This document shows positions 11,501-22,545 of a stretch of 64,000 bases of DNA, piece after piece. Source of the DNA: Symsagittifera roscoffensis (taxonomy: Eukaryota; Xenacoelomorpha; Acoela; Convolutidae); contig NC_087064.1 of the NCBI RefSeq assembly GCF_963678635.1, positions 27,938,189-28,002,188 on the forward strand, read 5' to 3'. The notes below the pieces were generated by a model, which was not told the DNA's origin, ran no database searches, and worked only from the letters and a program-made list of their open reading frames with translations. The number at the start of each line of letters is the position of its first letter. The first letter of the stretch is position 1. The position numbers were made by a program, and so were the translations under genes.

Positions 11501-13703
11501 TTAGAACCAGAAAAGCTGGTTAAGTTTTCACTCAGTGTTGACGTTTTGGTTTATTTTTCAAGACAACTTCTGAATCTAATCCGCAACGTCAATATGTTTA
11601 GTGAAGACTTAACCAACTCATCCTGGGTGCTTGTCTTTCCAACAACTTCTGGAACTAAGCACATACTTAAGAATCATTAGCGAGTTTTCTAGTCGCTATT
11701 ACTTTTATTTGTTCCAATCGGTCTTCAGTTTTCCGCGCCGAAGTCTTTAAAAAACTAACATATGTTCCTCTTGCTATCTCTGACTGTAGGAATTTCATTG
11801 ACTGGCTTCTTTCAATCGGAGATTATCTATCACTAGCTGAGGCAATTTTTGTTGTATATGTTGACATATTGTTGGTTTTGGTTTTGTACGTTTTGTTAAA
11901 GATTGTAGATCAGGACGGCGCTTTTTCCGTTTCGGACGTATTTTAAAAAAAAATATCAATTAATAGTTTGCCTTTTTTCAATTTTTTAAAATTAAATGAG
12001 TTTTTTCAAAAACCTGTTAGGAACTGTGTCTTTTATTTTAAAATGAATTTTTCTCAAGATTTTTCTTCGAATGAGTTAAATTGAAATTTGTTTTTGAAAA
12101 GCACAAGTAAAACTAACTCACTGTTATCTATATATTTGATTAAAATTATTCAGATTTTTTCTTGTAGCTAGCTGGAAAGAAAATTTTTCAAAACAACGAC
12201 CATTTCCTAATTTTTTTAAACCGTTTTGCGAAATAATTTTTGTTATTTGGTTCTAAAAACAGATATTTTTGAGCAAACGCTTTTTTTCAAGAATTAAAAT
12301 TTGTTTTTTTTTTCAGTTGTTTGTTTTTTTTTCTGCAATCTTCAGGCTGCACCAAAATGAAATGATTCGAAAGGATTACAATTTACCTGAAACAACGAGA
12401 GGAACACGCGTCTACATACAAACACACTTCAAACAGAGACATGGGAACGATTACTATATTTACACCAAGACGAGAGAGAACAAAAAAACATTTAAAACAA
12501 TCATTTAAAGTCGAGGTTTGTAAAACATTTCCTGGTTGTTTACGATTGAAATATGCAAATGAGGATAATTCCAATGAAATAATTACTTGTAGATTTGGAT
12601 GAACTGCAGAAACTGAAAGCTGGACGGCTTCGTGACTTTGATTTAGTCCTAAAATGGCCGGCAAAGCTTTTTGTACTGATGAAAGATTTAGTTAGTTTGT
12701 CGGCTGATTAGATTTCTGATATCCTGTAAGAATTACTGGATTGAAGTTTTCTTCGCTCGATTGAGAAGTTAAAGATGTAACTTCTCCAGATAATGGTTCG
12801 TTTGCAGATTGGATTAAAAATTTTTGCGGTACGTCAGTTTTTGAGTTTCTGTGAGTTGGCTTTTACTGCTGAAAAAATCCAGGTTCTCCGTCAGATAAAT
12901 TGTTCATGGCATTGCTATAGGGCTAAGTTAACTAATCTCCGGCCTCTGTCAAGGACAATGGAGTTTCGTCTGGATAAAGATGTCGCTTTTGTTACGTTAC
13001 TTGCATTACTTGTTACGTTACTTGGTACGTTAGAACCAGAAGAGCTAGTTAAGTTTTCACTCAGTGTTGACGTTTTGGTTAATTTTTCAAGACAACTTCT
13101 GAATCTAATCCGCAACGTCAATACGTTGAGTGAAGACTTAACCAACTCATCCTGTGTGCTTGTCTTTCCAACAACTTCTGGAACTAAGCACATACTTAAG
13201 AACAATTAGCGAGTTTTCTAGTCGCTATTACTTTTATTTGTTCCAATCGGTCTTCAGTTTTCCGCGCCGAAGTCTTCAAAAAACTAACATATGTTCCTCT
13301 TTCGATCTCTGACTGTAGGAATTTCATTGACTGGCTTCTTTCAATTGGAGATCATCTGTCATTAGCTGAGGCAATTTTTGTTGTATATGTTGACATATTG
13401 TTGGTTTTGGTTTTGTACGTTTTGTTAAAGATTGTAGATCAGGACGGCGCTTTTTCCGTTTCGGACGTATTTTAAAAAAAAACAATATCAATTAATAGTT
13501 TGCCTTTTTTCAATTTTTTTAAATTAAATGAGTTTTTTCAAAAACCTGTTAGGAACTGTGTCTTTTATTTTATAACGAAGTTTTCTCAAGATTCTTCTTC
13601 GAATGATTTATATTAAAATTTGTTTTTGAAAAGCACAAGTCAAACTAACTCACTGTTAGCTATATATTTGATTAAAATTATTCAGATTTTTTCTTGTAGC
13701 TGG
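8508..13703 (-). mobile_element. BEL/Pao-like retrotransposon, tandem unit 2 (decayed)
   Basis: This is a nearly exact second copy of 3304-8507, with only scattered substitutions and small indels. The left breakpoint joins 'cttgtagctgg' to 'tcaatttgagg', the same pol position where unit 1 starts. Distinguishing damage includes a TGG-to-TGA nonsense change in the RT block (8953-8955), loss of three bases near 9155, and a one-base deletion in the A-run near 11363. The first of these shortens the RT open frame to 69 codons (8953-9162). The content and order match unit 1: RT about 8776-9162, gag core about 10300-10680, gag leader modules 10990-12172 and 12499-13703, and an LTR/leader remnant 12173-12498. 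Confidence 0.7.
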
Positions 13704-14033
13704 AAAGAAAAGTTTTCAAAACAACGACAAGTTCCTAATTTTCTTAAACGGTTTTGCGAAATCATCTTTGTTATTGGGTTCCAAAAACAGATATTTTCGA
13801 GCAAACGCTTTTTTTTCAAGAATTAAAATTTGTTTCTTTTTCAGTTGTTTTTTTTTTCTGCAATCTTCAGGCTGCACCAAAATGAAATGATTCAAAAGGA
13901 TGACAATTTACCTGAAACAACGAGAGGAACACTCGTCTACATACAAACACACTTCAAACAGAGACATGGGAACGATTACTATATTCACACTAAGACGAGA
14001 GAGAACAAAACAACATGCTTAGTAATTGCTACA
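13704..14033 (-). mobile_element. BEL/Pao leader and putative short 5' LTR remnant
   Basis: This is a third copy of the leader seen at 6977-7300 and 12173-12498. It extends further than the others. A block at 13883-14033 begins TG and ends CA on the plus strand ('tgaaatgattc' to 'aattgctaca') and could be a complete LTR of about 151 bp. The other two copies (from 7161 and 12358) stop inside it at 'gagagaacaaaa'. Next to its inner edge the minus strand reads TTTTGGTGCAGCCTG (TTTTGGCGCAGCCTG at 7152-7166), a plausible primer-binding site. No paired 3' LTR is present, so the LTR call is tentative. Confidence 0.35.
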
Positions 14034-14735
14034 TCCTTGTTTTGTCACTAATAAACCTTTTTCTTTAAATTTTTTGTACAAAAATTCAATGCCTATGTAG
14101 ATTATAAATGTATGGAGAACTTGGAAAAGTTTGAAATGTAGTATAGTTTTTTGGAATTGTTATGAAACATGATAAATTGTTGAAATTGTCGTACTATCCG
14201 AAATGTTAAGTGGTATTTTCGCAAAATTAATGAAAACTGTAATTTTGGCTATTTTGAAGCTACTTGCAATTGTTTTTTGGTTAGGTTTCGTTTTAATTTT
14301 CTCTGCTCGTTTTTACTCATCAGCCAAAGAGAAAGTGACGCGAAAATGATTGTGATGTGTTTTAAAAGGGTATGGTGAAAACTCTGCTGTTGAAATGTTC
14401 AATTCCTGCACCTGCTATGCAGATATAATTGCGTTATCTCGTTTTCATTTTTATACAAGCGTTTTGAAGTTAACTTTCAAGATTTAAAGATCTGTTAATT
14501 ATAGATGATTGACGCGTAACTATCATGGCACTTTTCCAAACCCCCTACCCCCACAGTTGTTTATCGTTTGATAATACCATACAATTAGTTTTTTCACCAT
14601 GCCAAATTTCGTTTCATTTTAAATTGCGTTAATTAGTTTTTCGTCAATAAAATTCAAATATGAGGGGAAAATGGAAAAGAGTCACTATGATCAGCACTTG
14701 AATTTACTATTTGACACATGTGTTTAATTGAAGAT
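14034..14735. other. Unannotated spacer between BEL array and scramblase gene
   Basis: AT-rich, with no supported gene. It probably includes the downstream flank of the minus-strand scramblase gene. A short 'ccccctacccccac' run near 14540-14553 is the only compositional oddity. Confidence 0.4.
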
Positions 14736-14739
14736 ATTG

Positions 14740-14745
14740 TTTATT
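14740..14745 (-). terminator. Polyadenylation signal overlapping the scramblase stop codon
   Basis: The minus strand reads CAATAAAC at the end of the scramblase frame. The stop TAA (14743-14741) lies inside a canonical AATAAA. If used, the transcript would have a 3' UTR of only a few tens of bases. Confidence 0.5.
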
Positions 14746-15538
14746 GACACCCGCATGTGTTGGTTAGGAACATAATGTGCAGGTGGACAAGAGCTCCCAT
14801 TAACAAGACCCTGTCACTCAGGATAGAATCGGCTGGAAACTTCAGGAACGAGTTCTTGTCTCCTTCCTCTTCGATTCCTATGTAGCCGATCTCGTAAGGA
14901 CTCTGGGGTCTGTAAATAGCAAATACGTGTCCTTTCTTGAATGGGTTGTTGAAGGGCAGACAGCAGCCGACAGCGAGTGAAATGATATCGAAACGCGGGG
15001 TGTTGTCACTGTCTTGAACTTGGTAAAACGGGAACACGACTTCAAACCTCTGCAAGACTCTTCCGCATGGTTGCGCGTTGTCGTCCAGAATTGTAGAAGA
15101 ATGACCGGGATAGGAATTTGGAGCGAATGAACAACAGCCGAATGACGATAGGCACGAGTAGTCTTTCTGGATTCCGAGCATTATTTCGCTCTTCTCGGTC
15201 AGAATGTTGATTGTGTATGAACGTTTGCGGCCAAATGCACATCGGCAAATTACATCTGAAGTTTCCATCGCAGTGAAAACTTGGCGATCCGAGTCATCGA
15301 GAAGCAAGTACCGATTTGGAACATTGTTTGCTGAAGTCGCCTTGTACATGGTTTTGTTCGGTCTTATTTTAAGTATATTCGTCGAGAGTAACTTTTCCAT
15401 GCTCGCCCCTGGCACAAGTCCTTTCGGCACAAAGTTGTCTTTTTGGACTACGAATACCTTAGGAGGCGTCTTAACGACTAAGTCGATGTTATCCGAATTG
15501 GCGTCGGAATCCGGGTGAACAGGATGAACTGAAGTCAT
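14741..15538 (-). CDS. Phospholipid scramblase family protein
   Basis: This is a 265-residue protein if it starts at the first in-frame ATG (15538). The same frame stays open upstream to about 15580, where a TTTTCTCGTCAG acceptor-like sequence would allow an upstream exon. Family signs run in order. There is an LLLDDSDRQVF strand and a CRCAFGRKRSYTINI strand like the CCGPxRPFTxxI of scramblases. A Cys-rich YSCLSSFGCCSFAP block follows, then GCCLPFNNPF and a GYIGIEEEGDKNSFLKFP stretch at the place of the EF-hand-like calcium loop. The C-terminal LLMGALVHLHIMFL helix matches the single membrane helix that ends the family. It lacks the long Pro-rich N-terminus of vertebrate PLSCR1. Known scramblases move phospholipids between leaflets, and some act in the nucleus; which applies here is not shown. 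No intron interrupts the body, so a retrogene is possible. Confidence 0.8.
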   Translation of the reverse strand: MTSVHPVHPDSDANSDNIDLVVKTPPKVFVVQKDNFVPKGLVPGASMEKLLSTNILKIRPNKTMYKATSANNVPNRYLLLDDSDRQVFTAMETSDVICRCAFGRKRSYTINILTEKSEIMLGIQKDYSCLSSFGCCSFAPNSYPGHSSTILDDNAQPCGRVLQRFEVVFPFYQVQDSDNTPRFDIISLAVGCCLPFNNPFKKGHVFAIYRPQSPYEIGYIGIEEEGDKNSFLKFPADSILSDRVLLMGALVHLHIMFLTNTCGCQ

Positions 15539-15844
15539 TTGCGGTCTTTTGAAGTTTAGAACCAATACTGACGAGAAAACAATTCAATGTATAAACTTGT
15601 AGCAAACGTTGCTCTGTGAGAAGTATTCCAAATCGTGTTTTTATCGAGTATTTACAATTGTAACCAAAATTCTAAGTTACATAAATAGAAAAACTTATGT
15701 TCTATTGGTACGTTTATTAATCAAAAACCTTTAATGGTAGAAAGAACTTTAATGGTAGAAAATAATTACTTGATAGATGAACAGACTTGCTACTTCAAAA
15801 AGGCAAACACGTGCACGTGTATTCTTGTTCCGATGTTTGTGCTC

Positions 15845-16353
15845 GGGGTGGGTTTTTGTTTCGACTTTCGAAGAAAACGGAATATTTATGCTCGGTGTGG
15901 TTTTTTTTATTTAGTCAATTTTCACTGATCGAAATAATAATTTTCAGCATTAGTTTTTATACCCCATTGAAGATATCGACATCCTGATTTCAAATGTAAA
16001 AAGATATTTCACCTCCGATTTTTTTTTTGTAAAGTTCTGGGGGTTTGAAAATTGCCACATTTGCCGTGTTCTGGACTAAACTATCAGCGCAATGAAGAGT
16101 TTATTCATGATGCTGAGAGCGTAACGCGAATTATTTATGCGTGGTGAGTTATCCCGCACAACAAAATTGTTCTAATTTGAATTGAGTCTAGCTAATTGGT
16201 CGTATTAATTTCGTACGGCTCAAAATTTTACACTTTGATAGTGTCCAAAGTGTATAGGTTTTCAATATTTTCTTTTCCCAAAAACTAATCGAAATGAATT
16301 AAGGGAGAGTCAGAACGTTCAGGGCTTTGCCCTGATACGCGAGCCGTCTTGTT
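15845..16353 (+). repeat. Hairpin-ended repeat, subtype B
   Basis: Copy with the 'cgaagaaaacggaatattta' start, the 'gagcgtaacgcgaattattt' and 'gagttatcccgcacaacaaa' core and the terminal hairpin cagggctttgccctg (16320-16334), followed by 'atacgcgagccgtcttg'. It holds the uninterrupted site 'ctaattggtcgtattaattt' (from 16192), which is split by a MITE in the paralogous copy at 31276-31986. Confidence 0.7.
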
Positions 16354-16832
16354 TTTATTCTTCAGATAAATTTCGACTTTTTAGCTAGCCATATTTGACG
16401 GAATTTTTAAAATATCATTCAAAAGGTATTGCTGTTTTGAGCTTAAATTCGAAAGAAGATCTTTCACCTGTGATCATTTTTTTGTAAAATTATGGGGTTT
16501 AAATATTGCCTTTTTGGCCAGTTTGAGACAGTTAACGCGCGATATTTTTCGCGCTATTAACGAGTAAGCAGGGATTTAATCCATCCAAGAAATCGTTCAA
16601 ATATGATTGAAAGAAGCTTATTTGCCATAAATTATTTGTTAATAGGAGCGAAATTTATTACTTTGTAGTTTATATGGCGTGTGGGGGGATTTTTTTTTCA
16701 TAAAAAATTTCAAACTTGAAAAAAATTTCATTTTATTTGTCTTAGATTTCATTTCATCATGTTTTGACTGCTGCATAGACCTAAAAGGCAGTCGGAAAAA
16801 TCAGGGCTTCGCCCTGATACGAAAAGCCCTGT
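16354..16832 (+). repeat. Hairpin-ended repeat, subtype A
   Basis: It starts directly at the end of the previous copy, with 'cttcagataaatttcgactt'. It contains the 'ttaacgcgcgatatttttcg' core, the 'ggcgtgtggggggat' block and the hairpin cagggcttcgccctg (16802-16816). The head-to-tail order with the preceding subtype B copy recurs elsewhere. Confidence 0.7.
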
Positions 16833-17279
16833 TCAGTTTTGAGTCTTACTTATTCATGTACATGCGAAAACTTAACTTGCGCATTCGCATACGGCATTCG
16901 ACTAATAGAAATCAATACCGAACTTCATAAATAGTTGACCATAAAGGCAGACATTAAGGTGATTCGAAGTTGACATAATTGTTCAGTGGCGATTAATTAG
17001 TTTAATTCCGGAGATTGCTCGGTCGAAAATTGGGGAATTGTTTTTGAAAAATTAATCAAGATCGAAAAAATCATTTGTTAGTCCATAAACGCTGAGAAGG
17101 CTCTTACATAAGTAATGATTTTTTTCAGGAAAAAATCTTTCGTAATTTTTCAGGCTCAAATTAGCTTTTTCGTGGTTTGTCTTTTGATCGACATCTAGGT
17201 TCAAAAAGGAAATGAATTTTCTGTTTTCCCAGCAACTTAAAAGGAAGGGACTGAACATTTATTCTACAAACTTCTATTT

Positions 17280-17626
17280 CTTATTTGGCTATTTTTGACC
17301 AAAATATATTTTTTCCTAAATGTAATGTTGTTCGAAAAACGGATTTAAAAAAATATTTTACCTGTGATCATATTTCTTAAAATTATGAAGATTTAAAAAT
17401 TGCCAATTTGGGATAACTCAAGCGCGATATATTTCGTGCAATTAACGCGTAAGCAGGGGTTTAATTCATCTTCGAAATGGTTTCAATTTGGTTGAAACAG
17501 GCTATTTGCCATAATGTCTACGTTACTAGGAGAAATGTATGCATCATTTTTATAAAGCTAACACTGATTCATAAACCTTAAAAGACAGTCGGAGCATTGA
17601 GGGCCTTGCCCTGATACGAGCAGTCT
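17280..17626 (+). repeat. Hairpin-ended repeat, subtype A (partial)
   Basis: The core 'caagcgcgatatatttcgtg' and 'attaacgcgtaagcaggggt' is followed by 'gagggccttgccctgatac' and 'gagcagtcttg' at the 3' end (hairpin about 17599-17613). The 5' part is shortened and the middle has lost the GTGTGGGG block. Confidence 0.65.
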
Positions 17627-17904
17627 TGTATTGCTTAAGGCTTCTTTGTAGGCGCTATTTATATAGACAATCAAAAATGATGCAGGCAATCCAAATTGAA
17701 TAGAGGCATCGCATTTGGTCTATTCAAGGGTGTGTTAAACGTATCTATTTGTACTTTACATAGCCTCTGGGTAGATGGTTTTTGAAAAAAAAAATCTCGA
17801 GAAAATAAAAAAAATTTCATCAGAATTTTTAAAGCAACACTATTCCATAGAGCTTTTGTTTTCTATGGCATAGATTAAATTAAAATAATTGATGAATTTT
17901 TCAA

Positions 17905-18110
17905 AAAAAAATTACGGGTTATTTACTCCTACACGTTATGTAAAGCACGAAGTGATAAATTTTGCCTAGAGCAAAGTACTTAGCTGACCAAAGAGCTTGC
18001 CAATTTAGAAAGGTTTTTGATACGGATTATATCTTCAATTACGCGTTTATAGCACGAAATGTATGGCGCGTTAATTGTCTCAAACTGATCATTTTTAAAA
18101 TCACACTGCA
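17905..18110 (-). repeat. Hairpin-ended repeat, core fragment
   Basis: Reverse-orientation core: 'gtttatagcacgaaatgta', 'ggcgcgttaattgtctcaaa' and 'gcacgaagtgataaattttg' are the complements of the family's core blocks. No hairpin end is visible. Confidence 0.5.
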
Positions 18111-18230
18111 TTTCGGAAAACGCCGTCAGAAAGGGCTAGTAGAAAACTGGAAATTTTTCTGGAGAAAAAACCACACCGATTACAAATATACTGTCATTTT
18201 TTCGAAAATTGTCTGAACAATAATCAATAT

Positions 18231-21200
18231 TCCAAGATTTGCCTGGATTCCCTAATCAGCTACGGTTTTTTATTGAAAAATAGCTTGGTATTTAATCAGG
18301 AGCTGTCGCTAAATTTATGAAGCATGATAGCGATTGGTACAAACCGACAAATATAGCGGCAGAGTTCTGACACCTCTAAATGAAAAATTATTTCATCGCT
18401 AATATCACATCTATCGAATTGGAAAAAAAATGATCCCTTGCAAAAAAAATTAAACCTAAATTTAAGTTTTTTAAACTCAAATTTTAAACTCTTGTCAGTA
18501 ATTGAAGCTTCTGGTATAGCTCTCAAAGCATCCCCCAGACCTCGTAAAAGTGATTTAAAAAAGTTTCGCTATTTTTGCTAATAGCGAAAAGTGGAATTTA
18601 GTTTTCAGATTTCCCAGCAAAAACAAAAATGAACTTATTGATCCAGTTTTCTGAAATTGGATTTATTTTATCAAAAAAGTGTCTATTATAAAATGTTTTG
18701 GAATTTCAAAGAACTTTTTTCTGTTTAGTTGCGTTCAATGACTCGCTTTTCCAACTGTCTGCTCAAGTATTTGGTTTCAATTATTGGCAAATTTATTGAA
18801 GTCCCGCTGCTTCAGGCCAAGGAAGGAACTTCGAGGATAGAATATCTTAAAACTTGACTGGTGTTTGAATTTTTATTCGTCAATACGGCGTTATATTAGT
18901 GTTGTACCTAGCAAAAGCGGAATTTTAGTTCAAAGAAGTTTTGGAATGTGTCCCAGTCCCAGGGCGATAATTTAATAAGGTACGCCCCCAAAAAGTAGAT
19001 CATTTTCATCTGGTTTGCGGATATTTTGACTTGCATTTGATAAATAAAATTTTTCACGAAAATGAGACAATGTTACGAGCACGTAGCAACGCGCATAATA
19101 GTAAAATGACAATGTAGTCTATTCATTTCGCTTGCGATTAGCAAGCGTTATCATAACGAAGGATATACTTTTTTGGGTTAACAACATATTTAACAGAATC
19201 ACTTGAATCACTTAGTCTCCTGGTTTCGGAGACGCATAAAAAAATTGAATCATTATGCATTCAATGTTTTACATGTCTCCGACTCTCTTAGTCTGGAGGT
19301 TTCCAAAAATTGTCGGCTTTTTGTTTGTCTGCTTATGTTTTGCCGACTTACGTGCGCCCCATTTTAGACTTTTTTGCTGTATTCAGTTTTATTTGTAGTT
19401 GATTTTTATGTTTTCATTTCGTTCTGTGTAATTTTTAATTTTACTAGCCTTGATGTATATTTTCCTGGTTTGATTTTTTTGCTTTTCTGTCAAACTTTTT
19501 GGCCTTATCGATTTCGGCATATATTTTATCGACTTATTAACCTAATTTTGGTTAAAGATCATAGAGTTTATAGTTCGAAATTTTTCATGACAAGTATTTT
19601 TCATGACTTTTTTTGCAATTGGAATATCCTTCCACACAACATTTTGAGTTTTTTAAAGTGGTTTCTTCGAAATTTCCATTTTTTTGGACTGAATGGCTTT
19701 TCTTTCCTTTCATTTCGACTAGCTTGCACTGCTGTTTTTGTGATATCGCAAGTAATGCGAAGCTCCGCTTCGCCTCTGTGTAATTTTCCATATTCAGTTG
19801 TTCGGTATTCAATGGCAAGTAATTTTTTGTTGTAGTTCTTCCTTCGGCCTTTTTCCATGATACAAATTTGTTTTGAAGAGACGGCGCTGAAAAAATTCAT
19901 GACACCATACAATCAAACCAACACAGAACGTGATGTTAACGATCAACTTTTTTCAGAAAATATGGGTACTTGAAAATTTAGATTTTCTACTATCCCCTTT
20001 TTATTGTTTTTTTTGCCATTTTTCAAGTATACCTTATACAAATTGTTGATAATTGAGAAAAAGTTTTGCATTAATCTGCTGAAAAAAACTGCTACATAAT
20101 TGTAATTTTTACACAAGATGAATGAAGTTGGTGGCCATCTCAATTTGTACCAAACTAACATACACATTTTGAACATGTCTACATTGTAAAAGACCACTTT
20201 ATTAGAACAATGTGTGTAATGCTGGTTGTAAAATTGTCATCTCCGATTTCAATATCATCGTTCTTTTTTATTCTTCTTTTCTATTTTTTACAAAAAATAT
20301 TTTGGCTGATTATCAATCGGCTAAACTCTTATTTTAGAGTGCGTTGATGAGCAAGAGAATATATAGATCTAAATGTTTTGCGGTGGAAGCTGAAATAGTT
20401 TGAGTTTTAATTTCTTTTTGAAAATATTTTTCGCTTAACGTGTATCTGCTCAAGACCTTTCGACGTTATTACCTTATGGTAAATTTTGCTTCGATGCTAA
20501 CCAACAGTAAATAACTTTGTTCATAGAAATTACTGGATTCATTTCCAGGAAGCCTTTGTTGGCAGAAAATTTACCGCAAAAGATATATTTTGTGCATTTC
20601 AGCATTTTAAATATTTGTCGTACTTGAAATGTGTTTTTTAATGTTGCTCGTTATTTTATCAAATCGATTTGTTAAACTTTCGTTTTTTTTTTGGCTGAAT
20701 AATTCTCGATCAGTTTTATATCGGCTTAATAGCCTCAATTTATGTGGCGTTTAAGCGTGTCTGTATGAGGAAACTTAAAAGTTTTTTTTAGTTTTTTTTA
20801 TTATTCTTAAGTTTTTTCGAACTTTTTCATGGTTTTCATCACTAATACATCGGCTCAGTGACTTCGTAGCGTATTTCAACGGGCAACAAAAATGTGTGTG
20901 CCTGTGTGTTTTAAGGTTGAAGTGTTTTGAATATTTTGCTTTTGGTCATAAGTCAGTCAGAGATCCTTGCCGATTTGAAGTCTTTCTGTTACCACTTGAT
21001 AATTTTAATGCTAATGTAACATTCGTTTGTCTTGGCTTGTTTTTTTTCAGAAAAAAAATGATAAACTTTTTAAAAAAAGGTTTTTGTTTTTAACTGTTAT
21101 AGTTTAAAGCAATCTGAACAAAAAATTTTGTTTTTTGATAGATATTGTTTTTTCGAGATTGCTTATTATTTTTTTTATTTAGCGTTTTTTTTTTCATTGA

Positions 21201-21569
21201 TTTAGGTGTCATATTTTTTTTGAATTTAACCTATTCAAGACAAGTTGAATACAAAAATCTGAACATTTTTGTTTGATCAATTTTTTCGACATTTCAAAAC
21301 AAAATTTCTGTGGCTTAAGTCTTATTTTTTGTCTGTTAGTTTGCCAATCCTTGCGCAAAAACTTTGATTTAGATAAACTACAACTGCAGTTTCAATTGTA
21401 TGTTTAGTATTATATGATCTCAAAACTTCTTCAATGAAAAAAGAGTTACTCAACAGATAAACAGACCAGAGAAATGAAGTGAAGCCTGCAAATTAGTTCC
21501 AAGAACAAGTTACTAAATAGAAAACTCTAGATAGATAGGCAAGCATTTAGATTTGTTTTTGCAATTACT
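18231..21569. other. Unannotated AT-rich stretch
   Basis: No supported gene. The longest open frame (19374-19835, 153 codons) is T-driven and hydrophobic, without a good start or family match. A small perfect hairpin, gcgaagc-tcc-gcttcgc, lies at 19757-19773. The right end (about 21395-21540) is paralogous to the flanks of the non-LTR insertion at 22546-23455: 'agataaacagaccagag' and 'caagttactaaatagaaaa' match both of its sides. Confidence 0.45.
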
Positions 21570-21577
21570 GTTTGAAC

Positions 21578-21824
21578 CTGGGGCGGATTTAGGGGGATTC
21601 GGACCCCTCACGGATTCGATCCCCTTCCGACCCAAAGGGTCCCCCTTTGTACTATTTTGAGATATCAATATTTGGTGACGGACCCTTTAAAACTTTTGTA
21701 AAGGCGCCTTTGGCGCCAATGTATACTAATTTTGAGGGTGGTGCGCGACCATAAAAAAAGAACGACAAAATTTCCGAAAGTTTTTTGAAAATCCCCCTTC
21801 GAGAAAATCCTAGATCTGCCCCTG
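21578..21824. mobile_element. hAT-like MITE, 247 bp, 8-bp TSD
   Basis: Terminal inverted repeats read CTGGGGCGGATTTAGG on the left and CAGGGGCAGATCTAGG (reverse complement) on the right. It is flanked by the identical 8-bp repeat gtttgaac at 21570-21577 and 21825-21832. An 8-bp duplication and CAGGGGC-type ends are typical of hAT elements. The interior has a ggcgccttTggcgcc palindrome. It has no coding capacity. Confidence 0.75.
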
Positions 21825-22537
21825 GTTTGAACCAAAAACAAAAGGACCTTTAGAACCATGTTCAGATTGCTCAAGACTGTATTAGTTGAAAACAAAATCC
21901 ACTTTTTTTTAATTTCGCATTTTTTTCTAAGACTTGACTGCTTAAAAACGGCTTCTAGAAACGGTTTGCAATCTAGTCAAGTAGATTTTTTCCATTGTTT
22001 TTGGCTTTAATTGAGCGGTTATTTTGCAAAAAATATGTATATTTGAAACTGCATTTAGTTGCTGCTAAGTAACTTTGTAAATCGATCATGACAAGAAACT
22101 TTAGCTGCACTATTAATATTCAGTGTTCGAAACTCGGGACAAGATTATTCAAATCACATAACTTATTCAATGTTTAAAAAAGCAGAGCTGCTGATGTAGA
22201 AAGATAATGATGATTGGAACATTCCAGGAAAAATTAATGGAACTGTAATTTTAAACTCAATTTTTCAACTAAACTAATTGTGCACAATAAAAGTGATGCC
22301 GGCAAAATCTGCTTGGAACGTGGTTAAGAGTTAACTATTGAAGAATTTTTGCGTCATGGCAAAACCCTGACAGTAAAGAGTGCTTTGTTACTAGTTTTGA
22401 AAAGTGATTGCTAAAGAAAACTTTGATGAATTACAACTGGTGTTTCATTCGTACGTTTATAATTATATGACCTCAAGAGCCCTTTAACAAAAAAAGACTC
22501 AATAGATAAACAGGCAAACAAATTGAATTGAAGCGAG

Positions 22538-22545
22538 CAATTTAG
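22538..22545. repeat. Target-site duplication of non-LTR element, 3' side
   Basis: caatttag, matched at 23456-23463. The uninterrupted paralogous site is near 21492-21525 ('gcaaattagttccaagaac'). Confidence 0.6.

Noticed and set aside
16679-16930. Short frames over hairpin-ended repeats (also 28707-28937, 29774-30010, 47724-47954)
   Set aside because: The frames change between copies and the conserved part is the DNA hairpin and core blocks, not any reading frame.
19374-19835. 153-codon open frame, plus strand, hydrophobic
   Set aside because: It opens at TTG, arises from T-rich composition (Phe, Leu, Ile), is overlapped by two antisense frames of similar quality and matches no family I know.
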